This document shows, one piece after another, positions 55,584 to 64,000 of a stretch of 64,000 nt of DNA. The stretch's first letter is position 1. Each line of letters begins with the position of its first letter. The translations under genes were made by a program, and so were the position numbers. The notes under the pieces were generated by a model that saw only the letters and a list, made by a program, of their open reading frames with translations, searched no databases and was not told where the DNA came from. Source of the stretch: Enhygromyxa salina (GTDB taxonomy: Bacteria; Myxococcota_A; Polyangia; Nannocystales; Nannocystaceae); assembly GCF_002994635.1 (NCBI RefSeq), contig NZ_PVNL01000041.1:1-64000 (forward strand). The letters run 5' to 3'.

Positions 55584-57674
55584 TCACGAACGGGGAGGTG
55601 TCGGGTCGTCGAGCGCGGTCGATGGCGCCCACCTCATCGAGCGCAGCGCGACACCCATCGTGATCGACTGAGAGACGAGGTACACGCCAAACATGGCGAC
55701 AGGCCCCAGCCCGGCCACCAGCACGCCGCCGACGCCGGCGAAGCTGGGGATCACCGTTGCCCGATAGATCCGCCTGGTCGCGGTCTGGCTGCGCTCGCCG
55801 AGCTCGAGCGCGGCTGTGATCCCGCTCAGGCGGCCATCACTCAGCACGATCTGGGCGCTGTCGAGGGCGATCGCCGACGCACCCGTCAGCGAGATCGAGA
55901 CCTCGCAGTGGCGCATGGCGAGGGCGTCGTTGATGCCGTCACCGACAAAGCAGACCCGGCGTCCCTCGCTGCGAAGCGCGAGGATCAGGTCACGCTTGTC
56001 CTCGGGCAGCATCTGGGCGTGCCAGCGATCGATGCCTAGCGCGCTGGCCAGCGCGCGTGTCGGGGCCTCGTCATCGCCACTGAGGATGAGCGTGTCGAGA
56101 CCACGTGCCTGGAGCGCAGACACGGCGGCCTCGGCTTCCGGGCGCAGCTGCGGCTCGAGCTCGATCAGGCCGGCGTACTCGCCATCGATCGCCAGGCAGA
56201 CCGTGGTATGGCCAAGTGCACCCGCGGCGGCCTGACGCTCGACGATCTCTGGCGAGATCGAGATTCCGGCCCGCTCGAGCAGCTTCCTGCTGCCGAGCAA
56301 GACCTGGGCGCCCTCGACCTCGATCCGCAGGCCCAGCCCCGTCTCGTAGGTCGGCACGCCGACCTCGAGCGTCGATGGGCACAGGCCTTCGGCGCGCGCG
56401 GCCGCCAAGATCGCGAGCGCGATGGGATGGTTTTGGCGTCGCTCGGCGCCCGCGGCGAAGCGCAACAACTCCGCGCGATCGCGACCTTCGGCTGGGTACA
56501 GCCACGCGACGGTCATCGTGCCGAGCGTCAGCGTCCCGGTCTTGTCGAACACGACCGTGTCGATGTCGGCGAGCAAGTCGAGTGACCGACCATCGCGGAT
56601 CATGATGCCGTGGCGCGCCCCAGCTCGCATCAGGCCGACCGCGGAGATTGGCGCGGACAACCACAGCGAGTCGACGCAGTTCGCCCATATACCCGCGGCG
56701 GCTCCGTTGATCCCACCCACGACCAAACCGACGATCCCCGCGCCCGTGGTCGGCAACGCCGTCGAGTCGGCGAGCTGCTCGCTACGAATCTCGACACGCT
56801 GCTCGTGGGACTCGGTTCGGACGATCAGATCGGCCAGGCGCGCGGCCATGGTCTCTGCGCCCGTCCGCTGGGCTTCCATGACGCCGCGGCCCGAGAGGAC
56901 CAATGTCATGCCGAGCACCGAGTCGCCGGGGGCCTTCTCGACGAGCATCGACTCGCCGGTGAGCATGTGCTCGTCGACGGCGAGGCTGCCGGACACGAGC
57001 ACCCCGTCACACGGCAGGGTCTGGCCTGCGCTGATGACGATGTGATCCGCAACCTCGAGCTGCGCGAGTTCGATCTCGACCTCGACGCCGTCTCGGATCA
57101 CCCAGACCCGCTCAGCCCAGTCGTCGAGCGCCTCCCCAAGATCGTCGCGGGTCCGTCGACGCGTGGCCAGCAACCCACGCCGGCCCGCCTGGTAGATGGT
57201 GAGCCCGAGCACACATAACACCATGTGGCCAGCGGCCAACGCAGTGACCAGGCCACAAAACTCGAGGACCGCGAACGACAGCTTTCGCTTGGCGCGGGCG
57301 TCTGCCCACGCATGACCGGCGAAGCGCTCCAGCGGCACGAGCAGACATGGAAGGGCGAGCATGCCGATCGGCGCCTTGACGATTACGCCGGCCGCCGCTG
57401 CGGCGAGGCCACTGCCGGTGAACCCGAGGCCAACGTCGAGCTCGCGAATCTCGGCTTCGAGGGGCGTCGCAGCTTCCCCGGCTTGTGGATCGCTCGCCGG
57501 ATCGCGCGGCTGCTCGACAACTGCCGTGAGGTCGCTGTACAAACCACGGCCTACGGCAGTGAGCGCGCCGATGACCAGGATCAGGCTCATCGTCCGCCCC
57601 AACCCGGCTCGGCACCTCGGGTCCAGCGCCGAGGCGCACACTCCAGCGACATCGCCTGCGTATAACATCGACAT
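55584..57674 (-). CDS. P-type ATPase of heavy-metal subfamily fold, lacking the CPC motif
   Basis: This 696-residue P-type ATPase keeps the catalytic set: MLTGES (actuator), FDKTGTLTLG (phospho-Asp377), a nucleotide-binding domain, and FVGDGINDALAMRHCEVSISL. Its closest architecture is P1B (IB) ATPases, but where those have CPC in the sixth membrane helix, just before the GIMIRDGRSLDLLADIDTVVFDKTGT segment, this protein reads SAPISAVGL. No N-terminal metal-binding domain is seen. The ion or other substrate is therefore unclear. It is a paralog of the inactive protein at 60587-62725. ATG 57674 is the outer start; ATG 57590 begins just before the first membrane helix and may be the real one. 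Confidence 0.8.
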   Translation of the reverse strand: MSMLYAGDVAGVCASALDPRCRAGLGRTMSLILVIGALTAVGRGLYSDLTAVVEQPRDPASDPQAGEAATPLEAEIRELDVGLGFTGSGLAAAAAGVIVKAPIGMLALPCLLVPLERFAGHAWADARAKRKLSFAVLEFCGLVTALAAGHMVLCVLGLTIYQAGRRGLLATRRRTRDDLGEALDDWAERVWVIRDGVEVEIELAQLEVADHIVISAGQTLPCDGVLVSGSLAVDEHMLTGESMLVEKAPGDSVLGMTLVLSGRGVMEAQRTGAETMAARLADLIVRTESHEQRVEIRSEQLADSTALPTTGAGIVGLVVGGINGAAAGIWANCVDSLWLSAPISAVGLMRAGARHGIMIRDGRSLDLLADIDTVVFDKTGTLTLGTMTVAWLYPAEGRDRAELLRFAAGAERRQNHPIALAILAAARAEGLCPSTLEVGVPTYETGLGLRIEVEGAQVLLGSRKLLERAGISISPEIVERQAAAGALGHTTVCLAIDGEYAGLIELEPQLRPEAEAAVSALQARGLDTLILSGDDEAPTRALASALGIDRWHAQMLPEDKRDLILALRSEGRRVCFVGDGINDALAMRHCEVSISLTGASAIALDSAQIVLSDGRLSGITAALELGERSQTATRRIYRATVIPSFAGVGGVLVAGLGPVAMFGVYLVSQSITMGVALRSMRWAPSTALDDPTPPRS

Positions 57675-57887
57675 TCGAGTGGTCCAAGGTCTACGGGCGA
57701 TCGGCGTTCACAATCGACGGGAAACCACCTTCGAGCGGATTTGTTGGATCCGAACAGGGGGTCCGACGCACTGCTCGTCTGACGAACGGCTCGACATGTG
57801 CGAGAGCGCACCTCTCGCATTTTCACCGCTTTTAATACCACTTTTCGCATCACTTTTTACACTGCTGACACATCGATCTTCGACATC
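57675..57887. promoter_or_regulatory. AT-rich divergent promoter region between ATPase and maturase genes
   Basis: This 213-bp non-coding stretch lies between divergent genes. Bases ~57815-57875 are strikingly A/T-rich for this genome (repeated CATTTTnAC / CTTTTnA / CACTTTTT blocks), which suggests promoter or operator sequence for the maturase-like gene. No exact sigma-70 consensus is asserted. Confidence 0.4.
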
Positions 57888-59147
57888 ATGGCTCCACCTC
57901 CTGACTGGAACGGCGGCTCCCTGCCGCTCAAACCAAGCGCCGCCCAGATGCAGGCCATCTTCAAACCGATGACCGACCCGCGCGAGCCTGCGCGCGCGCC
58001 CTTTCACCTGATCGCCAAGCCGACCGGAGCGATCTGCAACATCAAGTGCGAGTACTGCTTTTATCTCGACAAGGAAGCGCTCTACGATCACCCCAAGCGC
58101 AGTGACTTTCGCATGCGCGACGAGGTCCTCGAGCGCTACGTGAGCGAGTACATCGGTGCCCAGCCGGGCGGGGCCGAGGTCAACTTCTCTTGGCAGGGCG
58201 GCGAGCCGACCCTGCTCGGGGTCGAGTTCTTTCGCAAGGCCGTCGCGTACCAACGCCGCTACGCCGCCGCCGGCCAAGTGATCACCAACTCGCTGCAGAC
58301 CAACGGCATCTTGCTCGACGACGAGTGGTGTGTGTTCCTGCGCGAGGCCGAGTTCCTCGTCGGGATCTCGATCGACGGGGCCGAGGCGCTGCACGATCGC
58401 TATCGCCTCGATCTTCACGGCCGCGGAACCTTCGCCCGGGTGATCGCGGGGCTCGAGGCGCTGCAGCGCAACCGCGTCGAGTACAACGTGCTGACCGTCG
58501 TTCAGCGCGACAACGGGGATCACGGGGCCGCGATCTACCGATTCTTGCGAGACAAAGGCGCGCGCTTCATTCAGCTGATCCCGATCGTCGAGCCCGAGCC
58601 CGAGGGCGTGTCGAGCCGGACCGTGGGCGGCGAGCAGTGGGGCCGGTTCCTCAACGCGGTCTGGGACGAGTGGCTCGCGCACGACGTCGGGACCGTGTTT
58701 GTCGGCCACTTCGACATGATGCTGGGGCTCACGCTCGGCGCGGGCTCGACGGCGTGTGTGCACGCCAAGACCTGCGGTCGCGCCCTCGCGATCGAGCACA
58801 ACGGCGACGTCTACAGCTGCGATCACTTCGTCACGCCCGAGCACCGGGTCGGCAACGTGACCGAGATCCACCTCGACGTGATCGTCGACGGCCCGGCGCA
58901 GACCAAATTCGGCGCCGACAAGTACGACACGCTCCCGCAGTACTGCCTCGACTGCGAGTATCTGAGCTCCTGCTACGGCGGCTGTCCAGCGCACCGAGTC
59001 GCGCGCACGCCCGCTGGCGAGCCGAACCTCAACCACCTGTGCGCGGGCTACAAGCTGTTCTACGCCCACACCCAGCCCACACTCACGGCGATGGCCAAGG
59101 CCCTGCGCGCCGGGCAGCTCGCCCGCGACTACGCAAATTTTCTTTGA
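57888..59147 (+). CDS. Radical SAM/SPASM anaerobic sulfatase-maturating enzyme
   Basis: This 419-residue radical-SAM enzyme of the anSME type has the SAM-binding cluster motif CNIKCEYCFY (Cys50, Cys54, Cys57) and an SWQGGEPTLLG segment. A SPASM C-terminus with two extra clusters follows: C-x(5)-C-GRALAIEHNGDVYSCDHFV, then YCLDCEYLSSCYGGCPAHR and LCAGYKLFYAH. These enzymes oxidise the active-site Cys (or Ser) of sulfatases to formylglycine without oxygen. The sulfatase at 53261 has the Cys substrate form, so it is the obvious client. ATG 57888 puts 49 residues before the first cluster, as usual. The next gene follows 73 bp on. Confidence 0.9.
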   Translation: MAPPPDWNGGSLPLKPSAAQMQAIFKPMTDPREPARAPFHLIAKPTGAICNIKCEYCFYLDKEALYDHPKRSDFRMRDEVLERYVSEYIGAQPGGAEVNFSWQGGEPTLLGVEFFRKAVAYQRRYAAAGQVITNSLQTNGILLDDEWCVFLREAEFLVGISIDGAEALHDRYRLDLHGRGTFARVIAGLEALQRNRVEYNVLTVVQRDNGDHGAAIYRFLRDKGARFIQLIPIVEPEPEGVSSRTVGGEQWGRFLNAVWDEWLAHDVGTVFVGHFDMMLGLTLGAGSTACVHAKTCGRALAIEHNGDVYSCDHFVTPEHRVGNVTEIHLDVIVDGPAQTKFGADKYDTLPQYCLDCEYLSSCYGGCPAHRVARTPAGEPNLNHLCAGYKLFYAHTQPTLTAMAKALRAGQLARDYANFL

Positions 59148-59220
59148 TCACTTTTCACGCGCGCCGCACCCAGAACACCGCGCTTGCCGGTGACACCGGC
59201 CTGCGGCATCGTTGCGGCTC

Positions 59221-60558
59221 ATGGGTCGCGCGCGCCAGATCGAGAGACGGGCCACCTTGAAGGGCGTGCTTCAGCTCGTGCTGATCGTGACAGTGTTCTG
59301 CTTCGCGATGGCCGCGCTCTACCAGCGGATGAGGTTCCCGAGCCGCGAGCCAACCCGCACGTGGATCGACCACCTGGATCTCGCCGAGCCCGCGTTCACG
59401 GCCCGCTGTGGCCCTGGCGACGAGAGCCCGCTGCTGACGGTGGTCACCTCACCCGAGAAGGTCGACTGGGTTCAACACGGCGCCGACACGTTCATGGACA
59501 CGTGTCGCAACATGAGGATCCGGGTGGTCCCGCGCACCGACTTTCAGGCCATCGCCGAGATCGAAGCCGGCAGCCTGACGCCGAGCCTGTGGCTGCCGAG
59601 CGACGAGCTGTTCGCCGACTACCTCGAAGACCGCTGGATCCTCGAAGATCGCCCCCCGCTGACCCGCGGCCCGTCGCTGCTGCGCATGCCGGTCGTCCTC
59701 TTGATGTGGTCGGATCGTGCGGACGCGCTCGAGGTCCTGTGGCCCGACGCCGAGGCCTCGCCAGAGTTTGTCGCCGAGCTCGGCTGCCCTGGCGTCGCGC
59801 GCGGGCCAGCGACCTCGAGCGAGACCCCCGCGCCACGCTCCTGGCAAGACTGGTTCGACGACGAGACCGCCCACTCCCGCCGCGCCACCGCGGACACCAT
59901 CGCCAGCTGGAGCACGATCGACGTCCGGTACACGACGCCCACCCGCAGCTCGATGGGCGCGCTGGTCCTCATCGCGATGGTCGAGGGCTACCTGAGCGCC
60001 AACAACATCAGCCCCACCGACGAGGACGAGCTCGCCCACGTGCTCGAGCTGCAGGGCGACGCGCTCGAGGACTGGCTGCGCCGCTGTGACGCACATGGGC
60101 CGCGCGAGTTCGACGGGCCCCCGCGGACCCTGGCCCAGCGCATGTTTCAGCGTGGACCCACCGGGCTCGACGGCGTCCTGATCTACGAACACCTCGCGCT
60201 CGAGATCCTCGCGCAAGACCAGCCGAGCATGCAGATCATCTACCCGCAGGGGCTCACCGTCGCCGATCATCCGTCGGTTACCTTCGCGGGCGAGAACGCT
60301 CGCAGCGCGCAGCTGTTCGCCCAGAGCCTGGCCGCCGAGACCATGCAACACCAGGCCGTCAGCCATAACTTACGGCCGAGCAACCCCAAGATCGTGTTGC
60401 GCGACGCGGCGGTCCCGGGCGCTCAAAATCTGTTCTTGCGCCTACGTGAGCATGGCGTGCGACTCGAGCTCGCCGGGTCCGAGCCCGGGCCCACGCTCCA
60501 GCGAGACCCGTTGCGCGAGCTGCTCGAGATCTGGTCCGACGCGACCGGCCGCAACTGA
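59221..60558 (+). CDS. Membrane-anchored extracellular solute-binding-like protein
   Basis: This 445-residue protein has one N-terminal membrane helix (TLKGVLQLVLIVTVFCFAMAALY) and an external domain like family 1/11 bacterial solute-binding proteins. Features are LLTVVTSPEKVDWVQHGADTF as the first strand and helix, PSLWLPSDELFADYL, a RSSMGALVLIAMV segment, and DQPSMQIIYPQGLTVADHPSVTFAGE followed by RSAQLFAQSLAAETMQHQAVSHNLRP, the hinge and C-terminal helix seen in molybdate/substrate-binding relatives. Ligand unknown. It lies 73 bp after the maturase gene and may be co-transcribed with it. ATG 59221 is chosen; a TTG at 59212 is also possible. Confidence 0.7.
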   Translation: MGRARQIERRATLKGVLQLVLIVTVFCFAMAALYQRMRFPSREPTRTWIDHLDLAEPAFTARCGPGDESPLLTVVTSPEKVDWVQHGADTFMDTCRNMRIRVVPRTDFQAIAEIEAGSLTPSLWLPSDELFADYLEDRWILEDRPPLTRGPSLLRMPVVLLMWSDRADALEVLWPDAEASPEFVAELGCPGVARGPATSSETPAPRSWQDWFDDETAHSRRATADTIASWSTIDVRYTTPTRSSMGALVLIAMVEGYLSANNISPTDEDELAHVLELQGDALEDWLRRCDAHGPREFDGPPRTLAQRMFQRGPTGLDGVLIYEHLALEILAQDQPSMQIIYPQGLTVADHPSVTFAGENARSAQLFAQSLAAETMQHQAVSHNLRPSNPKIVLRDAAVPGAQNLFLRLREHGVRLELAGSEPGPTLQRDPLRELLEIWSDATGRN

Positions 60559-60586
60559 GCCCACGCCCGGCGCCCGCTCACGCGGC

Positions 60587-62725
60587 TCACGGTCCAGCGG
60601 GCAACGCCTGAGGCAGCTGTGAGCCCCGCGAGGCGGACACCTGCGGGGCGAGCACGGACAGGGCCGAGACGCCCAAAGACAGCGCGTACAGGCCCACGAG
60701 CGTCGAGAGGCCAGCGCCGACGAAGATCAGACCCGCGCCAGCGACGAGGCTCTCGAGCACCGCGCGGTCGACGAGCTGCCGCTGCCGGTCGGCGTAGTTC
60801 ACGGCGAGCCCGAGCAGATGGACGAGGGCCTCGATCACCGAGCCGTCGAGCGCGATCTGGGCGACCTCGCGCGCCTTGGCCGACGCGCGGGCAGGGCAGA
60901 TCGCAACCTCGGCCTGGCGCAGCGCGAGCACGTCGCTGAGTCCACCGCCGACGTAGCCGACCCGATGCCCGGCGGCTTGCAAGGCCAGCACGAGCGCGAG
61001 CTTGTCGGCCGCGCTCGCGCTCGCGCTCACGCAGCGCAGGCCGAGCTCGACCGCGAGCCGCTCGGCCTGCGCTGGTGAATCGCCGCTGACCAGGACCAAC
61101 TCCAGCGAGCGCGCGCGCGGGTGCTCGCGCGCTCGCAGATGCTCGAGCGTCGCGACCAGCGGCTCGCGCGAGCGCGAGCCGACCTCGATGACCCCGCAGC
61201 AGCGCCCGTCGACGGCCAACACCAGCGCTCGGTGTCCACGCGTGCTCGCCCCCGCAACGTCGCAGGTGACGGCCTCGGGGATCGGCACGCCAGCGCGCGC
61301 GAGCATCCCTTCGCTCCCGAGCAGCGCCGACTGCCCCGCCCACTGACCCGCGAGTGTCACCCCTAGACCGAGGCCGCGAGCGTCACCGCGACGCTGGACC
61401 TCGGCCGTCGGCGCGCCCAGACGCTCGAGCGCACGTGCGAGCGCGCGCGCGAGCGGGTCTTCGCCCACGTCTTCGCCCCCACCTGCGCCCCCACCTGCGC
61501 TTCCGCCCTCGAGCGCGGCTGCGATACCCAGAACATCCGGCGCCCGCCATGATCCGTGCGCGTGGATCTGCATGACCTCCAGCTGCGACCGCGCGAGGAT
61601 CGTGTCCGTGTCGAGCACGACGACGTCGACATCGGCGAGGCGCTCGAGCGCGCGCGCATCCTCGACGACGATCCCGTCGCGGGCAGCCGCGGCCAAGGTG
61701 CGGTTGCTGTGCGCGGGGGAGGTCCAGTACGCGACCTCGACCAGATTTGTGTGACACCCGATCAGCGCGCCGATCGGACCGGCGCTCAGCAGGCCAAAGC
61801 CCGCGATCGCGAGCGTCGGCCGGACCGAGCGCTGTGCGTCGCGCTCGACCTGCAGCGCGGTGCTGTCCGCGGACGAGGGCGCGAGCTCGGCGTTCACAGC
61901 CACGAGCCGGGCGGCGAGGGTCTGCTCCCCGCTGCGTGCGACCTCGACGATCGCGGCGCCGCGCACCACCCACGCGCCAGCCAGGAGCTCGTCCCCCACG
62001 CTGCGCTCGCGCGCGTGGGTGGCCGCCGTGAGCAGGCGCGCGTCGACCCGGACCGCGCCCGAGACGACGTGGCCATCGACGGGCACGCGCTCGTCAGCCT
62101 TGACGATCACACGGTCACCCGGGCGCAGGTCGTTGACGTGAACGAGGATCTCCGCGCGCTCGTCGACCAGCCACGCGTGGTCCTCGAGCTCGATCAGCGG
62201 GTGTTCAGATCGCCCCCGAGCGCGAGCGCGCGCCGACGCCAGGCTCCGCTGCGCGCCGGCGTAGATCATCCAGTCGAGCGCCGCGAGACCTGGGTAGCCG
62301 AGCGCGAGCGCGCCGATGCCCTGCAAGCACACGAGGCCGCGATAGTCGAGGCGCCGCTCCTGCTCGAAATTCCGCCACGCCCGGCGGACGATCGGCAGCC
62401 CCGCGGTGAGGGCGAGCCCCCAGCTCGTCCAGCGAGCCACCGACAGACCGAGCGACCCCACGCCAGCCAGGGCCAGCGCGCCAACGGACAGGACCAGGGC
62501 CCGGCCAGCCTCGGCCGGGTCCTCGTTCGGGTTCTCGCTCGGTCCAGGCCCCGACGATCCGGGGATCACGACGACCGACGCCGCCCCGTCGTCGAGCTGA
62601 GCGGCCGGGTCTGGCTCTAACTCGAACTCTGGCTCTGGCTCTGGCTCTTCATCGGCGATGAAGCGGACCAGCTCGCGGCTCGTGAACAAGGCCGCGCCGG
62701 CCCACAGGAGATTGAGCAAGAGCAT
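60587..62725 (-). CDS. Degenerate P-type ATPase, predicted catalytically dead
   Basis: This 712-residue paralog of the ATPase at 55584 keeps the overall domain order: an N-terminal membrane helix, a Glu/Pro-rich loop, membrane helices, an actuator-like domain, a phosphorylation-domain-like region and terminal helices. It has lost the key residues. The actuator TGES is TAATH, the phosphorylation loop DKTGT is DTDTI (Asp372 remains but Lys and Gly are gone), and GDGxND is GGGLSD. The paralogy shows in DARALERLADVDVVVLDTDT against DGRSLDLLADIDTVVFDKTGT. It should not hydrolyse ATP and may be a regulatory or structural partner. ATG 62725 is chosen over an upstream ATG at 62941 that would add a basic, implausible stretch. 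Confidence 0.7.
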   Translation of the reverse strand: MLLLNLLWAGAALFTSRELVRFIADEEPEPEPEFELEPDPAAQLDDGAASVVVIPGSSGPGPSENPNEDPAEAGRALVLSVGALALAGVGSLGLSVARWTSWGLALTAGLPIVRRAWRNFEQERRLDYRGLVCLQGIGALALGYPGLAALDWMIYAGAQRSLASARARARGRSEHPLIELEDHAWLVDERAEILVHVNDLRPGDRVIVKADERVPVDGHVVSGAVRVDARLLTAATHARERSVGDELLAGAWVVRGAAIVEVARSGEQTLAARLVAVNAELAPSSADSTALQVERDAQRSVRPTLAIAGFGLLSAGPIGALIGCHTNLVEVAYWTSPAHSNRTLAAAARDGIVVEDARALERLADVDVVVLDTDTILARSQLEVMQIHAHGSWRAPDVLGIAAALEGGSAGGGAGGGEDVGEDPLARALARALERLGAPTAEVQRRGDARGLGLGVTLAGQWAGQSALLGSEGMLARAGVPIPEAVTCDVAGASTRGHRALVLAVDGRCCGVIEVGSRSREPLVATLEHLRAREHPRARSLELVLVSGDSPAQAERLAVELGLRCVSASASAADKLALVLALQAAGHRVGYVGGGLSDVLALRQAEVAICPARASAKAREVAQIALDGSVIEALVHLLGLAVNYADRQRQLVDRAVLESLVAGAGLIFVGAGLSTLVGLYALSLGVSALSVLAPQVSASRGSQLPQALPAGP

Positions 62726-62883
62726 GTCCGGGACTGAAAGAAGGTGAGGTCGACCACTCGAAGCGCGGCGTCGACAAGGTAACATGTCCGCGGTCAAACC
62801 TCGCGCGTCCTGATCACGACACTCAACCAAAATATGTGGATCAGGATCGCGAACAATTACCACTGTATCCGCACGAACTCGCC

Positions 62884-64000
62884 ATGGGCGCCAACGGAAC
62901 TGTACACTTTGAGCGGCGTGAGAGCGTCGCGCTCCTGACAACGGACAACGCTCCGGTCAACCTGTTGTCTGCCGGGGTCCGCGAGGGCTTCGCTGCCGCC
63001 CTCGCGCGCGCGCAGGCCGACGAGGCGATCCGGATCATCGTGATCACGGGCGCGGGCCAGGCTTTCATCGCGGGCGCCGACATCTCCGAGTTCGGGGTGA
63101 CGTCGGCCGCCCCGAGCCTCGACGAGCTGTTTGGCTTGATCGAGGCGTGCACCAAGCCCATCGTCGCGGCGATCAACGGTGTCGCGCTCGGTGGCGGGAT
63201 GGAGGTCGCGCTGTGCTGCGACTACCGGGTTGCGGCCCCGCAGGCGCGGCTCGGGCTCCCGGAGGTCAAGCTCGGCCTGCTCCCGGGCGGCGGCGGGACC
63301 CAGCGGCTGCCACGGGTGATCGGCCCGGTCCCGGCGCTCGAGCTGATCCTCTCCGGTGAGCTGATCTCGGCCGACGAGGCCGCGCGCCTCGGCCTCGTCG
63401 ACACGATCATCGACGGCGAACCCGGCGAGCTCGTCACGGGCGCGATCGCCCACGCCAACTCGCTGGTGGCCACGCGGGCCCCGTCTCGCAAGATCCGCGA
63501 CGACAACTCGCGGATCGCCGCTGCCCGGGGCAACCAGCAGCTGTTTGTCGAAGCCTATCAGCGGGCCACACGGCGCATGCCCAACCGCTTCGCGCTGGAG
63601 ATGATCGTCCAGTGCGTCGAGGCGGCGGTCAACGAAGCAGACTTCGAGGCTGGCCTGGAGGTCGAGCGCAGCTGCTTTCGCCAGTGTGTCCAGCACCCCC
63701 AGCACGCCGCGCTCAAGCACCTGTTCTTCGCCGAGCGAAGCTGCGGCAAGGTCCCCGGGCTCGACCGTTCCGTCGCCGCGCGCTCGCTCGCCCGCGCGCT
63801 CGTGTTCGCAAGCCCCAAGACCGAGGCCCTCGCGGCCAAGCTCGACAAAGCCCGGGTCGAGGTGGTCACGGTCGAGGGCCCAAGCCACGCCATCGAGGCA
63901 TCGACACTCGACGGGATCGACCTGCTGGTCGCGGCCGATCCCGAGCCCCTCGCGCTGCTCGCCAACCAGCTCCCGCCCGAAACCACGCTCGCGCTGATCC
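62884..64000 (+). CDS. FadB/FadJ-like enoyl-CoA hydratase/3-hydroxyacyl-CoA dehydrogenase, cut by window end
   Basis: The first 372 codons of a beta-oxidation protein are present and the gene runs past the window. An enoyl-CoA hydratase/isomerase domain occupies the N-terminus: VNLLSAGV, the oxyanion-hole strand ITGAGQAFIAGADISEF, CTKPIVAAINGVALGGGMEVALCCDYRVA, LGLPEVKLGLLPGGGGTQRLPR, and a conserved KHLFFAERSCGKVPGL that links to the dehydrogenase half. After that point FadB/FadJ normally show a GxGxMG NAD motif within ~15 residues; the visible ~70 residues (LARALVFASPKTEALAAKL...) do not contain it. ATG 62884 start, divergent from the dead ATPase. Confidence 0.8.
   Translation, partial: MGANGTVHFERRESVALLTTDNAPVNLLSAGVREGFAAALARAQADEAIRIIVITGAGQAFIAGADISEFGVTSAAPSLDELFGLIEACTKPIVAAINGVALGGGMEVALCCDYRVAAPQARLGLPEVKLGLLPGGGGTQRLPRVIGPVPALELILSGELISADEAARLGLVDTIIDGEPGELVTGAIAHANSLVATRAPSRKIRDDNSRIAAARGNQQLFVEAYQRATRRMPNRFALEMIVQCVEAAVNEADFEAGLEVERSCFRQCVQHPQHAALKHLFFAERSCGKVPGLDRSVAARSLARALVFASPKTEALAAKLDKARVEVVTVEGPSHAIEASTLDGIDLLVAADPEPLALLANQLPPETTLALI

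Overview
This is a GC-rich chromosomal window. Codons strongly favour G/C in the third position, and an unusually large share of genes encode predicted lipoproteins. Five of these carry acidic Gly-Asp (GDGDGDP-type) linkers just after the lipidated Cys and then Cys-rich or beta-rich bodies. That combination, together with a very large kinase/AAA/histidine-kinase hybrid, an IgGFc-binding-type surface protein and a PHP-domain lipoprotein, points to a myxobacterium, most likely of the Nannocystaceae (Nannocystis/Plesiocystis/Enhygromyxa type). This placement is an inference from protein style, not from a marker gene. No rRNA, tRNA, CRISPR array, phage or transposase gene was recognised.

Layout. 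0-0.44 kb: non-coding tandem repeats. 0.44-7.8 kb: central metabolism and transport: an isopropylmalate-synthase-like DRE-TIM metallolyase, a TPR protein with a decayed zincin domain, a YhbP-like flavin-barrel protein overlapping a dicarboxylate/amino-acid symporter, and the two subunits of a 2-oxoacid:ferredoxin oxidoreductase. 7.9-9.8 kb: two paralogous Cys-rich lipoproteins separated by a 3.5-copy 106-bp intergenic repeat. 9.8-15.7 kb: a DUF2332 pair, an aminotransferase, an alkyltransferase-like DNA repair protein, another GD-linker lipoprotein with a textbook terminator, and a ComM/YifB ATPase. 15.9-24.5 kb: a PHP lipoprotein, tryptophan 2,3-dioxygenase overlapping a covalent-FAD amine oxidase, a possible roadblock protein, a metallophosphoesterase, and a DUF3311/sodium:solute symporter pair. 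24.6-36.9 kb: a lipoprotein-rich stretch with a nucleotidyltransferase, a second locus of the same dispersed repeat, an IgGFc-binding-like protein, a fossil of a symporter C-terminus, an FGE-fold lipoprotein, an FAH-family hydrolase and a von Willebrand A lipoprotein. 37-53 kb: a PLP decarboxylase, a PD-(D/E)XK nuclease-XPD helicase fusion, a 1859-residue signalling hybrid, a decayed S41 protease, biosynthetic arginine decarboxylase and an alpha/beta hydrolase lipoprotein.

53.2-62.7 kb is the most distinctive region. It holds a sulfatase with a Cys-type (CxPxR) active site and a three-fold repeated C-terminus, a radical-SAM/SPASM anaerobic sulfatase-maturase-like enzyme, a membrane-anchored solute-binding-like protein, and two paralogous P-type ATPases. 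One ATPase keeps the catalytic motifs but lacks the CPC metal motif. The other has lost DKTGT, TGES and GDGxND and should be catalytically dead. The maturase and sulfatase are expected to be enzyme and substrate; the ATPase pair may serve the same process, but that is inferred from proximity alone. The window ends inside a FadB/FadJ-like beta-oxidation gene.

A recurring theme is enzyme folds whose active-site residues are missing: the zincin domain, the alkyltransferase-like protein, the Ser/Thr kinase domain, the S41 protease and the second P-type ATPase.
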